This document shows positions 1-7,674 of a stretch of 64,000 nt of DNA, piece after piece. The stretch comes from Actinokineospora diospyrosa. Lineage in GTDB: Bacteria; Actinomycetota; Actinomycetes; Mycobacteriales; Pseudonocardiaceae. The stretch is from contig NZ_JAMTCO010000006.1 of assembly GCF_024171925.1 (NCBI RefSeq), forward strand, positions 62,001-126,000. Reading direction: 5' to 3'. The translations under genes and the position numbers were made by a program. Every line of letters starts with the position of its first letter. The stretch's first letter is position 1. The notes below the pieces were generated by a model, which ran no database searches, had not been told where the DNA came from, and worked only from the letters and a program-made list of their open reading frames with translations.

Positions 1-8
1 CAAGGGCA

Positions 9-749
9 TCAGTAGAGGAAGGCCTGGATCTCGTTCACCCGCGCGTTGTTCGGCTGGTGCGACGGGCCCACCTTGGCGAGGATCTTCACGCCCCGGGTGG
101 CCCGGTTGGGGAACCACGCGGTGACCTTGCTCTGCGTGTTGTAGTTGACCGTGGCGACCGTGTCCCACCACTGCTCGTTGGGGCTGAGCACCTGGATGTC
201 GAAGTCGCGCAGTTGGAGCCCATCGCTGGTGTAGACGACGACTCGGCTGACCAGTTGCGGCAGCGCCCAGCGGACCTGGATCCACTCAGGGGTGCTGGTC
301 AGTGACCGACCCGAGTCGTTGGTCCAGCTGTGCGCGCAGCCGATCGCGGTGCTGAGGTCGTTGTCCTTGACCCGGTCGGTGACGTACCCCGGGTACACCG
401 ACGACGCCAGGGCCCAGCCCTCCAGGGCGAAGTTCACCCCCGGGCGCGGGGTGGGCGCGGGGAAGGTCGGGGAGCTGGGCGGGTAGGTGGTCAGCGGCGC
501 CGCCGCCGGGCCGGGGGTGGACGGCGCGCCGGTGTAGGTGATCGTCGTGGGAGTTGTCGTCGCGGGGGTCGTGGTCGTGGTCACGCCGCACGGAGGGGTC
601 GGCCAGGACGACGTCGTCGGCGGCGCGGTGAGCTGGACCGCGGCCGTGCCCTCGGGGGTCGCGGTGGCGGACGGGGCGATCGCGGCGAGCAACGCGACAG
701 CGGCGAGGCCGAGAGCGGCCGGGATGTGTTTCTTCGCAGGGAAGTGCAC
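9..749 (-). CDS. Secreted protein with C-terminal discoidin-like (F5/8 type C) domain
   Basis: A 246-residue protein starting at GTG behind a GAGG-type ribosome site. Residues 1-30 form a signal peptide (basic MHFPAKK, hydrophobic core, then Ala-rich cleavage region). Residues about 45-105 are a Pro/Thr/Ser-rich linker of the kind seen in secreted actinomycete enzymes. Residues about 105-246 look like a galactose-binding-like domain: NFALEGWALASS near its start, the paired W residues and the closing ARVNEIQAFLY strand are typical of F5/8 type C modules, which bind sugars or surfaces. No catalytic domain is present, so a binding or adhesion role is inferred. A LacI-type palindrome and an inverted repeat lie upstream, which suggests sugar-controlled expression. 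Confidence 0.8.
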   Translation of the reverse strand: MHFPAKKHIPAALGLAAVALLAAIAPSATATPEGTAAVQLTAPPTTSSWPTPPCGVTTTTTPATTTPTTITYTGAPSTPGPAAAPLTTYPPSSPTFPAPTPRPGVNFALEGWALASSVYPGYVTDRVKDNDLSTAIGCAHSWTNDSGRSLTSTPEWIQVRWALPQLVSRVVVYTSDGLQLRDFDIQVLSPNEQWWDTVATVNYNTQSKVTAWFPNRATRGVKILAKVGPSHQPNNARVNEIQAFLY

Positions 750-842
750 GGATCTACCTCTCGGGGTCGGGGAACCGGCGAAGTCACCCGAGTCGCGGTG
801 GGACGGTGTCCGCGTGGGCGTTCCGCTACCGCCGTGGACAGT

Positions 843-878
843 GGCGGTGATCGCAATCTAGCGGACATGATCACCGCC
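843..878. promoter_or_regulatory. 10-bp inverted repeat around a putative promoter -10
   Basis: GGCGGTGATC (843-852) and GATCACCGCC (869-878) are perfect inverted arms separated by 16 bases. On the minus strand the spacer contains TAGATT, a possible -10 hexamer for the secreted protein that starts at 749. A regulator binding the arms would cover the promoter. The palindrome is seen; the promoter and its regulation are inferred. Confidence 0.45.
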
Positions 879-987
879 AGGAACCGGTCACCGCCGCCCA
901 ACCACCCAATTCGCTCACCTGCTAAGACCGTTTCACACCAACAAGAAAGTCATCCGTCTAAAGAGGAGGCAATCGAGAATCACTGTG

Positions 988-1001
988 GGAAAGCGCTTTC
1001 C
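988..1001. promoter_or_regulatory. LacI-family-type operator palindrome
   Basis: GGAAAGCGCTTTCC is a perfect 14-bp palindrome with the central CG and AAGCGCTT core typical of LacI/CcpA-type operators. It lies in the 304-bp gap 750-1053, about 240 bp upstream of the minus-strand secreted discoidin-like gene and just beyond the 3' end of the six-repeat gene. The rest of this gap shows no gene. No LacI-type regulator is encoded in the window, so a trans-acting one is assumed. Confidence 0.5.
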
Positions 1002-1053
1002 GCGCGGTCGAAGCCGGTGCTCGTGGTGCGAACGGCCGAAGGCGCCCGGTTGA

Positions 1054-2049
1054 TCACGCCAGCGCCCGGGCCCAGCGGGAGGCGTCGGTCACGGTGCTCC
1101 CTACGGCGGTGTGGTAGACGCCTGCGCAGTAGAGGTCGACGCTGTACCCGCCACTGACGGCTCTATGGCTGGCATAGGTGCACCTCTTGCCGGTGTTGGC
1201 GGCTAGTTGCGCGAGCGCGCGACTTTCGACCATGGCCTCGGTGAGGGTGGTACCCGCCGCGGAGTGGTAGTCGCCCCCGCAGTACAGGTCGACGACGTAT
1301 CCGCCCGTGACGGACCGCTGGCTGGCGTAGGTGCACTCCTTGCCGGTGGTGACGCCCAAGATCGCGAGGGCGCGGGCCTCGTAGGACGCCGTCGTCAGGT
1401 ATGTGGCCGCCGCCGTGTGGTAGTGGCCGTCGCAGTACAGGTCGACGACGTATCCGCCTGAGATAGAACGCTGGCTGGAGCCTGTGCACTTCTTGCCGGT
1501 GTTAACGGCCAACTGCGCGAGCGCGCGGCTCTCGGCGGTGGCGTCGGTGAGCGTGTCCCCCGCCGCGGTGTGGTAGTAGCCGTCGCAGTAGAGGTCGATC
1601 ACGTATCCGCCTGAGATGGAACGCTGGCTGGAGCCTGTGCACTTCTTACCGGTGGCGGCGGACAAGGCTGCGAGGGCGCGAGCTTCATAGGAGGCCAGCG
1701 TCAGGTTTGCCGCCGCTGCGGTGTGGTAGTAGCCATCGCAGTACAGGTCGACGACGTATCCGCCGGTGATCCACCGGTGGCTGGAGCTACTGCACTTCTT
1801 GCCGGTGTTGGCGGACAACTGCGCCAGGGCGTAGGCCTCGGCGTTTGCTTCGCCGAGCGTAGACGCGACCGCGCGGTGGTAGTAGCCGTCGCAGTAGAGA
1901 TCGACCGCGTACCCGCCGGTCACGGGACTGCTGTTGGACACCGAACAACCAGGCGTCGCCGACGCCGATGGCGCCGTCGCCACCGACAACCACACCGCTG
2001 CCACGCACAGGACCGCCGCGACGGCCCGGGACAGCACAGCCCTCTTCAC
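1054..2049 (-). CDS. Secreted protein of six tandem Cys/Tyr-rich 51-residue repeats
   Basis: I chose the GTG at 2049, preceded by AGGGGG, because it begins the signal peptide directly (VKRAVLSRAVAAVLCVAAVW, cleavage near PSASA). The product is about 331 residues. The mature part is six tandem units of 51 residues, each with a lead Cys, a core like GGYVVDLYCDGYYHTAA and a linker ending in NTGKK. The core carries one invariant Cys (YC) and the unit begins with another, so each repeat could close a disulfide. Units 2 and 4 share SYEARAL, while units 1, 3 and 5 have an AE/VE-x-x-AL form, so the array looks like a doubled dimer. No family is recognised. Export is likely; an extracellular structural or binding role is only a guess. 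Confidence 0.8.
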   Translation of the reverse strand: MKRAVLSRAVAAVLCVAAVWLSVATAPSASATPGCSVSNSSPVTGGYAVDLYCDGYYHRAVASTLGEANAEAYALAQLSANTGKKCSSSSHRWITGGYVVDLYCDGYYHTAAAANLTLASYEARALAALSAATGKKCTGSSQRSISGGYVIDLYCDGYYHTAAGDTLTDATAESRALAQLAVNTGKKCTGSSQRSISGGYVVDLYCDGHYHTAAATYLTTASYEARALAILGVTTGKECTYASQRSVTGGYVVDLYCGGDYHSAAGTTLTEAMVESRALAQLAANTGKRCTYASHRAVSGGYSVDLYCAGVYHTAVGSTVTDASRWARALA

Positions 2050-2260
2050 ATGAACCCCCTGCTCGGCAACACTTCCGGGCACTCCCCTGCCCGCTTGCGG
2101 TCAGCCTGCCGGCTCCGACCCGGGCCCGACCGCCACCAACGGAGTGATTCTCACGTCCGGCCGAACCCCGTTCCCGCACGCGAAACGCCCGTGCGGCGCC
2201 GATCCCCACACCGCTTTACACTGCGGCCGCACCGACTCGCGCCACACCCTGGGGGACCGC

Positions 2261-2764
2261 ATGACCGACCACGACATCCAACCCGGGACCTACGCCATCG
2301 ACCCGGGCCGGTCCACGGTCCGGTTCCGCACCAAGCACGTCTTCGGCCTGTTCCCGGCCACCGGCTCCTTCCCGCTCACCGAAGGCCGCATCACCGTCGC
2401 CGAGACCACCGCTGACTCCGCCGCGACGGCGACGGTCTCCGCGGCGGGTTTCGCCAGCGGCAACCCGACCCGCGACACCCAGGTCCGCTCCGCCACCTAC
2501 CTCGACGCCGCCGCGCACCCGGACATCACCTTCACCGGCACCCGCTTCGACCCCGCCACCGACACGTTGCACGGCGAACTCACCGTCAAACAGGTCACCA
2601 AACCGGTCGACCTCACCATCGACTCCATCGCCGCCGTCGAGAACACCCTCACCGCCCGCGCGGTCACCACGGTCGACCGGTTCGCTTTCGGCGTCACCGC
2701 CCTGCCCGGCATGACCGGCCGCGTCCTGCGCCTCACCGTTGAAGTGACCGCGGTCCGGACCTGA
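2261..2764 (+). CDS. YceI family protein
   Basis: ATG at 2261 follows GGGGGAC; the reading frame stays open upstream, but that part has no ribosome site and poor composition. The 167-residue product matches the YceI lipocalin-like fold, which binds polyisoprenoid chains: GTYAIDPGRSTVRFRTKHVF at the N-terminus, the central SATYLDAAAHPDITF, the TKPVDLTID strand and the closing LTVEVTA strand are all family hallmarks. No signal peptide is seen, so it is probably cytoplasmic, as in many actinobacterial members, where isoprenoid or quinone carriage is suspected. It is transcribed away from the six-repeat gene across a 211-bp intergenic region. Confidence 0.9.
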   Translation: MTDHDIQPGTYAIDPGRSTVRFRTKHVFGLFPATGSFPLTEGRITVAETTADSAATATVSAAGFASGNPTRDTQVRSATYLDAAAHPDITFTGTRFDPATDTLHGELTVKQVTKPVDLTIDSIAAVENTLTARAVTTVDRFAFGVTALPGMTGRVLRLTVEVTAVRT

Positions 2765-2994
2765 CCCGCGATTCCCGCTGGGCCGACGAAAGTGGCAGAA
2801 ATCCGCGACCGCGGTGACTCCCCGGTGGTGAGCGGGGGTGAACCGCCTTTGTTCATGGCCTGCGGCCCGCGGTCGTGTGTAACGCCCCGTGCTCAGCCCC
2901 CGACGCGGTGGTGTGGCCACAGAAGATTCTCTGGTGCTGTGGCAAGATCAAGATCAACGCAGCCGGGCCGATGTGAGCGGAGTGACCCTCGACG

Positions 2995-3231
2995 ATGCCC
3001 TCCCGAGACCGGGCCCGCCTTGTCCGACCGCTACCCAAGGTTGTCCTGACGGTCGCCGGGGGCGTGGTCGCCACCCTCGCCACCCTGGTGGTCGACCACA
3101 CCACCGGCAACCTCCCGCTGGCCCTGTCCACTGGCGCCCTCGTCGCGCTGTCGGTCGGCGTCGCGCTTGATCGCGCGACGCCCGCGCACAAAGGCAGTGA
3201 GTCGCCTGCCTCCGCTGACCACCGCGACTAA
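2995..3231 (+). CDS. Possible small two-helix membrane protein
   Basis: A 78-residue frame with two hydrophobic stretches (PKVVLTVAGGVVATLATLVV and LPLALSTGALVALSVGVAL), a basic N-terminus and mostly G/C third positions. GGAG lies 12 bases upstream of the ATG, which is a little far. The last 200 bp overlap the 3' end of the opposite-strand membrane gene, and one of the two may be a shadow of the other. The hydrophobic pattern and codon composition make this frame plausible, but it resembles no family I know. Confidence 0.4.
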   Translation: MPSRDRARLVRPLPKVVLTVAGGVVATLATLVVDHTTGNLPLALSTGALVALSVGVALDRATPAHKGSESPASADHRD

Positions 3232-3546
3232 GGACCCCAGCACGGTCACCGTGAACGCCAGGTTCCACCGGGTGAACGCCAGTATCAGCACGACGAGCAC
3301 CGACAGCGGCAGGCCCAAGAACAGCGTGTAGCAGAGCAGAGTGCCGAACTTGCGCACCAGTTCCGAGTCGTCCTTGAGCCACGTGCGCAGCGTGCGCATG
3401 GTGCGCCCCGCGGTGTCGCTGGACCAGGTGAGCACGGGCACCTTGTCGTCCGGTGCGGCGGGCGGGGCGGGGGTCCGCGCGGGCACCACTGCGGACGGTG
3501 TGTCCGGGAGCTCCTCAGGTCTCTTCTTGCGGGCGTGCTTGCCCAT
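3031..3546 (-). CDS. Putative membrane protein with two helices
   Basis: A 171-residue protein beginning MGKHARKKRPEE, 39 bp downstream of the DUF5753 regulator on the same strand, so probably co-transcribed. Residues 1-45 are charged and Pro-rich. Two membrane segments follow (GTLLCYTLFLGLPLSVLVVL and LAFTVTVLGSLVAVVSG), then a basic stretch. The final 45 residues are Gly/Asp/Gln-rich and lie opposite another open frame, so the true 3' end is uncertain. No recognised domain. Location next to the DUF397/DUF5753 pair may mean it is a partner, but this is inference. Confidence 0.55.
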   Translation of the reverse strand: MGKHARKKRPEELPDTPSAVVPARTPAPPAAPDDKVPVLTWSSDTAGRTMRTLRTWLKDDSELVRKFGTLLCYTLFLGLPLSVLVVLILAFTRWNLAFTVTVLGSLVAVVSGGRRLTAFVRGRRAIKRDADRQRDEGASGQGQREVAGGVVDHQGGEGGDHAPGDRQDNLG

Positions 3547-3585
3547 GGTGGTGCTCCGGGAGATCAGGGTGGGGGAGGGGGGTGC

Positions 3586-4473
3586 TCACCTGGCGAGCTC
3601 GGCGGCCAGCCGGTCGCGCAGCTCGGCGATCAGCGCCAGCGACTCCACCGCGCCGAGCGCCTGCGCCGCGGCCGCCCGGTAGCCGTCGCGGTAGGTCTTG
3701 ATCTGCTTGTCCGCGCCCCGCAGCAGGTGCTCGCTGTCGCCGGACTCGCGGTAGACCACGATCTCGTTGGGGTCGTCGGCCAGCGGTGAGCCGGGGATCT
3801 CGATGACCATGAACGGCTCCCACAGGCCCAGGTGCGCGCTCGAGGTGAACGGCAGCACCAGCACGTCCAGGTCCGGCCTGCTCGCCAGCTCGTGCAACTG
3901 CGCCAACTGCTCCAGGAACACCTGGGCCCCGCCGATCCGGCGGCGCAGCAGGGCCTCGTCGAGCACGAAGGTCAGCTTGGGGCCGTCGTCGAGCAGCCGC
4001 TGGCGGACCATGCGGGCGCGCAGCAGCGCCTCGAACGGCTCGTCGGCGTGCCGGACCGAGAGCAGGGCGTGCGCGTAGTCGCGGGTCTGCAGCAGGCCGG
4101 GCAGCACCACGGTGTCCACCGACCAGATCTCCGACGCCGACGCCTCGTAGGCGGTGAGCAGGTCGTAGGGCTCGCTGAAGTGCTTGCGGTAGGGCGCGAA
4201 AGGATCCCGCCGCCTGGCCCGCCGCGCCATCGCGAGCACGCGTTCGACGGTATCGGGGTCGGTGACGCGATAGAGGTCCAGCAGTGCCTTCGCGTCGGTC
4301 ATCTGGATACCGACCGCGGCGGTTTCGACCCGGTTGAGCTTGCTCACCGACCAGCCGAGCGCCTTCGCGGCCGCGGCCTGGTTCATCGTGGCCGCGTCCC
4401 GCGCCGCGCACAGGTACTCCGCCAGCCAGTGCCGCAGCACCAGCGGCCGGAGCTCCGCCCGGCCGTTCTCCAT
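3586..4473 (-). CDS. XRE-type regulator with DUF5753 (Scr1-family)
   Basis: ATG at 4473 is preceded by AAGGAG at normal spacing; the GTG six bases earlier overlaps that site and is unlikely. The 295-residue product has an N-terminal helix-turn-helix (MNQAAAAKALGWSVSKLNRV) and a long C-terminal DUF5753 domain: the VLPGLLQTRDYAHAL motif, LDEALLRRRIG, and the FMVIEIPGSPLADDPNEIV segment are diagnostic. Such proteins pair with small DUF397 proteins, and one is encoded divergently at 4791. The pair is known from development and antibiotic control in streptomycetes and is sometimes treated as antitoxin/toxin-like. An inverted repeat upstream may be its operator. Confidence 0.93.
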   Translation of the reverse strand: MENGRAELRPLVLRHWLAEYLCAARDAATMNQAAAAKALGWSVSKLNRVETAAVGIQMTDAKALLDLYRVTDPDTVERVLAMARRARRRDPFAPYRKHFSEPYDLLTAYEASASEIWSVDTVVLPGLLQTRDYAHALLSVRHADEPFEALLRARMVRQRLLDDGPKLTFVLDEALLRRRIGGAQVFLEQLAQLHELASRPDLDVLVLPFTSSAHLGLWEPFMVIEIPGSPLADDPNEIVVYRESGDSEHLLRGADKQIKTYRDGYRAAAAQALGAVESLALIAELRDRLAAELAR

Positions 4474-4518
4474 GATCACTCCTTGTCACCCGATCGACGG
4501 TCCTCCATTTGGGGGTGG

Positions 4519-4551
4519 AGTGGCCGATCTGCAACTAGCGCATCGGCCACT
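4519..4551. promoter_or_regulatory. 10-bp inverted repeat upstream of the DUF5753 regulator
   Basis: AGTGGCCGAT (4519-4528) and ATCGGCCACT (4542-4551) form a perfect inverted repeat with a 13-base spacer, 46-78 bp before the regulator start. Position and symmetry suit an autoregulatory operator shared with the divergent DUF397 gene. In the rest of the gap 4480-4790 I see a TTGACA hexamer at 4591-4596 facing the DUF397 gene and a second inverted repeat, TTTCCCGG...CCGGGAAA, at 4735-4766. Confidence 0.45.
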
Positions 4552-4790
4552 TGGGCCGTGTGTTCGCACGTTAGCACGAGCCCAACGGGGTTGACAGGCG
4601 GCTGCCCCGCTGCTCGGTTCACTCTCGATTGCACCCGCAGGCGCACGGGCAGCTACGTTCAGTGATCGAAGGCGACCGCCCCACCCGGTGTGGATCCCCG
4701 GGCCCCGGCGCACCCGCTCGGCGGATTCGGATGCTTTCCCGGTCCCCAATAATGGGTGCCGGGAAAAGGGGCCACTGAAGGGGAACAACC

Positions 4791-4970
4791 ATGCGAGAGA
4801 TGTCATCCTGGCGGCGCAGCACGCGTTCCCTCGGCGGAAACTGTGTCGAAGTCGCGCACGCAACCAATCGCGTCCAGGTTCGCGACTCGAAGAATCCGCG
4901 ACAAATACTGGACATTCCCGCACCCCAGGCGGAATTCTTTCTGCACGCGCTCGGGCGCGGGTTCGCGTAA
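4791..4970 (+). CDS. DUF397 domain protein (partner of the DUF5753 regulator)
   Basis: A 59-residue gene read directly from the sequence. ATG at 4791 follows AAGGGGAAC, and TAA is at 4968. The product carries the compact DUF397 signature: SSWRRSTRSLGGNCVEVA near the N-terminus, VQVRDSKNP in the middle and a C-terminal AEFFLHALGRGF. DUF397 proteins are small partners of DUF5753 helix-turn-helix regulators, and here the regulator is encoded divergently 318 bp away, which is a classic arrangement. Its 3' end is 8 bp from the 3' end of the convergent gene at 4979. Confidence 0.9.
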   Translation: MREMSSWRRSTRSLGGNCVEVAHATNRVQVRDSKNPRQILDIPAPQAEFFLHALGRGFA

Positions 4971-4978
4971 ATCGGTCG

Positions 4979-5908
4979 TCAGGGCTGCCAGGACCGGAGC
5001 ACGCCATCGGCGACTTCGGCGAGCGCCCCCGTCGCCCGGTTCTGCGCCACGGGTCGGAATCCCGCCAGCGCCGCCACCCGGGCCCGGGTGGCGGTCGAGA
5101 AGATCTCCAGACCGTCGGGCGCGGCGACGTGCAGCACCCCGCGGTGTGACCACATAGGACCCTCGACCCCGTCGACCGTCCACTTCGTCCGCCCGCTGGG
5201 GACCTCGACGACCGTGAGGTTCTCGTTGCCCTGCACCGCGACCAGTCCGTCGTCGAGCCACGCCACCGGTCGGTCCCAGTGCCGCGGGTACCCCACGCTC
5301 AGGTCGGCCTCCGCGGCGTACACCTCGCCCGCGCGCCACGCCGCGACGTCGATCACCACCTGCGCGGCCGCGGGTTGCCACACCCACCCGTCGTCGAGCA
5401 GCCACCGCCCCGAAGGGCTCGCAGTCAAGGCCCCGTGGAAGTAGTCGAGTTCGTCGTCCTCGTCGAACTCCCGCGCCGTCAGCAGCCCACCGGTCGCCGG
5501 GTCGTAGAGGTCCAACCGGTTCCACTGGCTGGCCGCCACGAGGACGGTCTCGACGCCTGAACCCACGAACGCGATCGGGAACGGTGTCACGGCGGCGCAA
5601 TAGTCGCCCCGGTCCAGTTCGAACGTGGTCGTGCCGGTCGTCAGGTCCACCACCGCCCCGGCCTGCCCGTAGTCGGCCACCACGGCGGCGAACCGCCCGT
5701 CCGCCGAGGTGTGCAGTGCCAACCGCTCCCGTTGGGCGCGTTCCCCGGCCAACGCCACCTGGCCGCGGACGTGCCGCGCGCCGTCGTCGGCGATCTCCAC
5801 CAGTCCGGCTTCGCCCAGCACCAGCCACCCCGATGGCAGCGCCGCCACGCAGCGGTCCGTCACCGGGACATCCGGACACCCGCGCGCTGAAACCCACCCC
5901 TCGGTCAC
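4979..5908 (-). CDS. Beta-propeller-like (WD40-type) protein of unknown function
   Basis: I place the start at GTG 5908 (VTEGWVSARG). The frame stays open upstream, but that part is Pro/Arg-rich and runs into the divergent transporter. The 309-residue product has repeated short strands with patterns such as ADGRFAAVVADYG, SPSGRWLLDDGWVWQ, LDDGLVAVQGNE and VAAPDGLEIFS, in line with a 6-7 bladed propeller. No signal peptide, catalytic motif or clear family assignment. It may be a cytoplasmic scaffold or a sensor. The gap to the divergent MFS gene is only 68 bp, so the two could share a control region. Confidence 0.7.
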   Translation of the reverse strand: MTEGWVSARGCPDVPVTDRCVAALPSGWLVLGEAGLVEIADDGARHVRGQVALAGERAQRERLALHTSADGRFAAVVADYGQAGAVVDLTTGTTTFELDRGDYCAAVTPFPIAFVGSGVETVLVAASQWNRLDLYDPATGGLLTAREFDEDDELDYFHGALTASPSGRWLLDDGWVWQPAAAQVVIDVAAWRAGEVYAAEADLSVGYPRHWDRPVAWLDDGLVAVQGNENLTVVEVPSGRTKWTVDGVEGPMWSHRGVLHVAAPDGLEIFSTATRARVAALAGFRPVAQNRATGALAEVADGVLRSWQP

Positions 5909-5976
5909 GGCGCGGAGTATGCCCAACGGCGTCCACCATCCGAACCGCGAGCCGGGCGGGCCGCGGCTCTGTGAGC

Positions 5977-7368
5977 ATGGTCGTTGTGCGCACAGCGGAT
6001 GATCGGGTGTCTTGGCGGGTCTTGGCCGTGTGCCTGGCGGCGGGGGTGACGACCCTGGTGGACCAGTCCGTGCTGACGATCGCACTGCCCTCGATGCGTG
6101 ACTCGCTCTCGGCGGGCGACACCGACGTGCAGTGGATCATCTCCGGGTATTCGCTGACGTTCGGCCTCGCGCTGGTCCCCGGCGGCAGCCTCGGTGACGC
6201 GCGCGGCCGCCGCGGCCTGTTCCTGCTCGGGTTGGCTGTGTTCCTGGTGTGCGCTGTGGTCGCGGCCACCGGGGCGGGCGCGGGCACCGTGATCGCGGCC
6301 CGACTGGTGCAGGGTGCGGGAGCCGGACTGGTGAACTCGCAGGTCATCGGCACGATCCAGGACGTCTTCCACGGCGTCGAACGCACCAGGGCCCTGGGCA
6401 TGTACGCCGTCGTCGCCGGCGTCTCGGGTGCGCTGGGACCCGCGCTGGGCGGGGCGCTGGTCTGGCTGGCGGGACCGACCACCGGATGGCGGTGGTGCCT
6501 GCTGCTGAGCGTGCCGTTCGGCCTGGTGACGCTGTGGTTCGCGGCGCGTCGGCTGCCCCGGAGCACCCGCACCACGCCGGGACGCTTGGACGGCTGGGGC
6601 CTGCTGTGCGTCGGCGCGCTGACCGTGTCGCTGATGATGCCGTTCATCACCGGCACGCACATCGCTGCGTGGGTGGCGACTGCGGTCGGGTCAACCGGTG
6701 CGCTGGTCGTCCTGCACCGGCGGCGGGTGCGCCAGGGCAAAGCGCCGCTCATCCACCCGGCGCTGACCCGCTCCGCGCCGTACATCCTGGGCACCGCGGT
6801 CGCGATGGCCCAATTCGGATCGGCGATGGCTGCAGGGCTGGTGCTAGTGCTGTTCCTGCAAAGCGGGCTGGGGATGTCTGCGTTGACGGCTGCTGCGGTG
6901 ACGCTGCCGTCGGCCGTGGCGATGGTGGCCGCGTCGGCGATCGCGTGGCGGGTGGTGCGGCGGATCGGTGCGCATGCGGTGAGTCTCGGCACGGCTGTGG
7001 GGATCGTGACGTTGCTCGTGGGGGCGATTCTGGTCGCAACGTTGCCTGTTGCTGTGCTGCCGGTGGCGTTGGCGGTGGTTCAGCTCGCTTGGGGTGCGGC
7101 CAATGGGTTGGCGTTGTCGCCTAATCAGGCACGGGTGTTGCAGCATGCGCCTGCGGAGGCTGCCGGGGTGGCGGGTGGGATTTTGCAGATGGCGCAACAG
7201 GTGGCGGCGGCTGTGTGTCTTAGTGCGGTGTCGGGGGTGTATTTGCGATCTGGGACGGCGGAGGGGGCGTTTGTGGCGGCTTCGGTGGTGTGTGCGGGGT
7301 TGCTTGGTGGGGCGTTGGTGGTGTGCGTGGTGCTGGCTCGGTGGGAGGGGAGGGTTCGGGTTGGGTGA
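5977..7368 (+). CDS. MFS transporter, DHA2 (14-helix) drug exporter type
   Basis: ATG at 5977 opens a 463-residue integral membrane protein. The motif VDQSVLTIALPSM in helix 1, motif A-like GGSLGDARGRRGLFLLG after helix 2, the RLVQGAGAGLVNSQVIG helix and motif C-like VSGALGPALGG are typical of the DHA2 family (EmrB/QacA relatives), which export drugs by proton antiport. About 14 hydrophobic segments are present. No linked TetR or MarR regulator is seen. Toward the 3' end (7000-7368) codons become richer in T, unlike the first half, just before the repeat-filled gap that follows. The substrate cannot be read from the sequence. Confidence 0.9.
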   Translation: MVVVRTADDRVSWRVLAVCLAAGVTTLVDQSVLTIALPSMRDSLSAGDTDVQWIISGYSLTFGLALVPGGSLGDARGRRGLFLLGLAVFLVCAVVAATGAGAGTVIAARLVQGAGAGLVNSQVIGTIQDVFHGVERTRALGMYAVVAGVSGALGPALGGALVWLAGPTTGWRWCLLLSVPFGLVTLWFAARRLPRSTRTTPGRLDGWGLLCVGALTVSLMMPFITGTHIAAWVATAVGSTGALVVLHRRRVRQGKAPLIHPALTRSAPYILGTAVAMAQFGSAMAAGLVLVLFLQSGLGMSALTAAAVTLPSAVAMVAASAIAWRVVRRIGAHAVSLGTAVGIVTLLVGAILVATLPVAVLPVALAVVQLAWGAANGLALSPNQARVLQHAPAEAAGVAGGILQMAQQVAAAVCLSAVSGVYLRSGTAEGAFVAASVVCAGLLGGALVVCVVLARWEGRVRVG

Positions 7369-7399
7369 TGGGTCGTTGCTTGGGGCGATGTTTGTGCGG

Positions 7400-7527
7400 G
7401 GTCGGCTCGCCTCCGCCTTCGGCTCCGGTGGTCGGCCTCGTCGCCTGGCGGCGAGCTCGGCGACCCGGATCGGACGCCTCGTCGCCTAGCGGCAACATCG
7501 GCGTCCGATACGCGACAATGCGGAAAG
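7400..7527 (+). repeat. Conserved leading block of the composite repeat element, copy 1
   Basis: About 125 bp directly before the palindromic core, shared with the blocks at 12631-12755 (inverted) and 27870-27991. Shared landmarks are GGATCGGACGCCTCGT, a GCCTAGCGGCAAC segment and GCGACAATGCG just before the core. It contains an internal direct repeat, CGTCGCCTGGCGGC and CGTCGCCTAGCGGC. No open frame of convincing composition. The whole gap 7369-8273 holds no gene. Confidence 0.75.
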
Positions 7528-7669
7528 CTCGATGGGGCGAACTTGTTTTGCGCGGGGCCCCTACAACACCCGTGGCAGAACCGCAAAGCAGGGGCCCAAA
7601 AGCGGGCCCTGCCGCGTGGAAACGCTACGGGTGTTGTCCCCCCACGCAAAACAAGTTCGCCCCATCGAG
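7528..7669 (+). repeat. Long palindromic element, copy 1
   Basis: Starts CTCGATGGGGCGAACTTG and ends in its reverse complement CAAGTTCGCCCCATCGAG. The outer arms pair for about 42 bases with few breaks, and the middle forms a second hairpin (GCAGGGGCCC against GGGCCCTGC). In either strand the whole 142 bp can fold into one long stem. The same element recurs at 12488 (reverse), 27992 (same orientation) and 44405 (reverse). No target-site duplication is visible at the ends. Confidence 0.9.
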
Positions 7670-7674
7670 CATTT

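Noticed and set aside
4803-6992. 729-codon minus-strand frame across the propeller-like and MFS genes
   Set aside because: It is antisense to the MFS gene over most of its length, low in hydrophobic pattern and rich in Arg/Pro/Thr. It is a GC-rich shadow.
7528-7669. Insertion-sequence copy or MITE with target duplication
   Set aside because: Ends are inverted, but flanking bases are conserved between copies instead of being locus-specific duplications, and no transposase is in the window. Mobility remains unproven.
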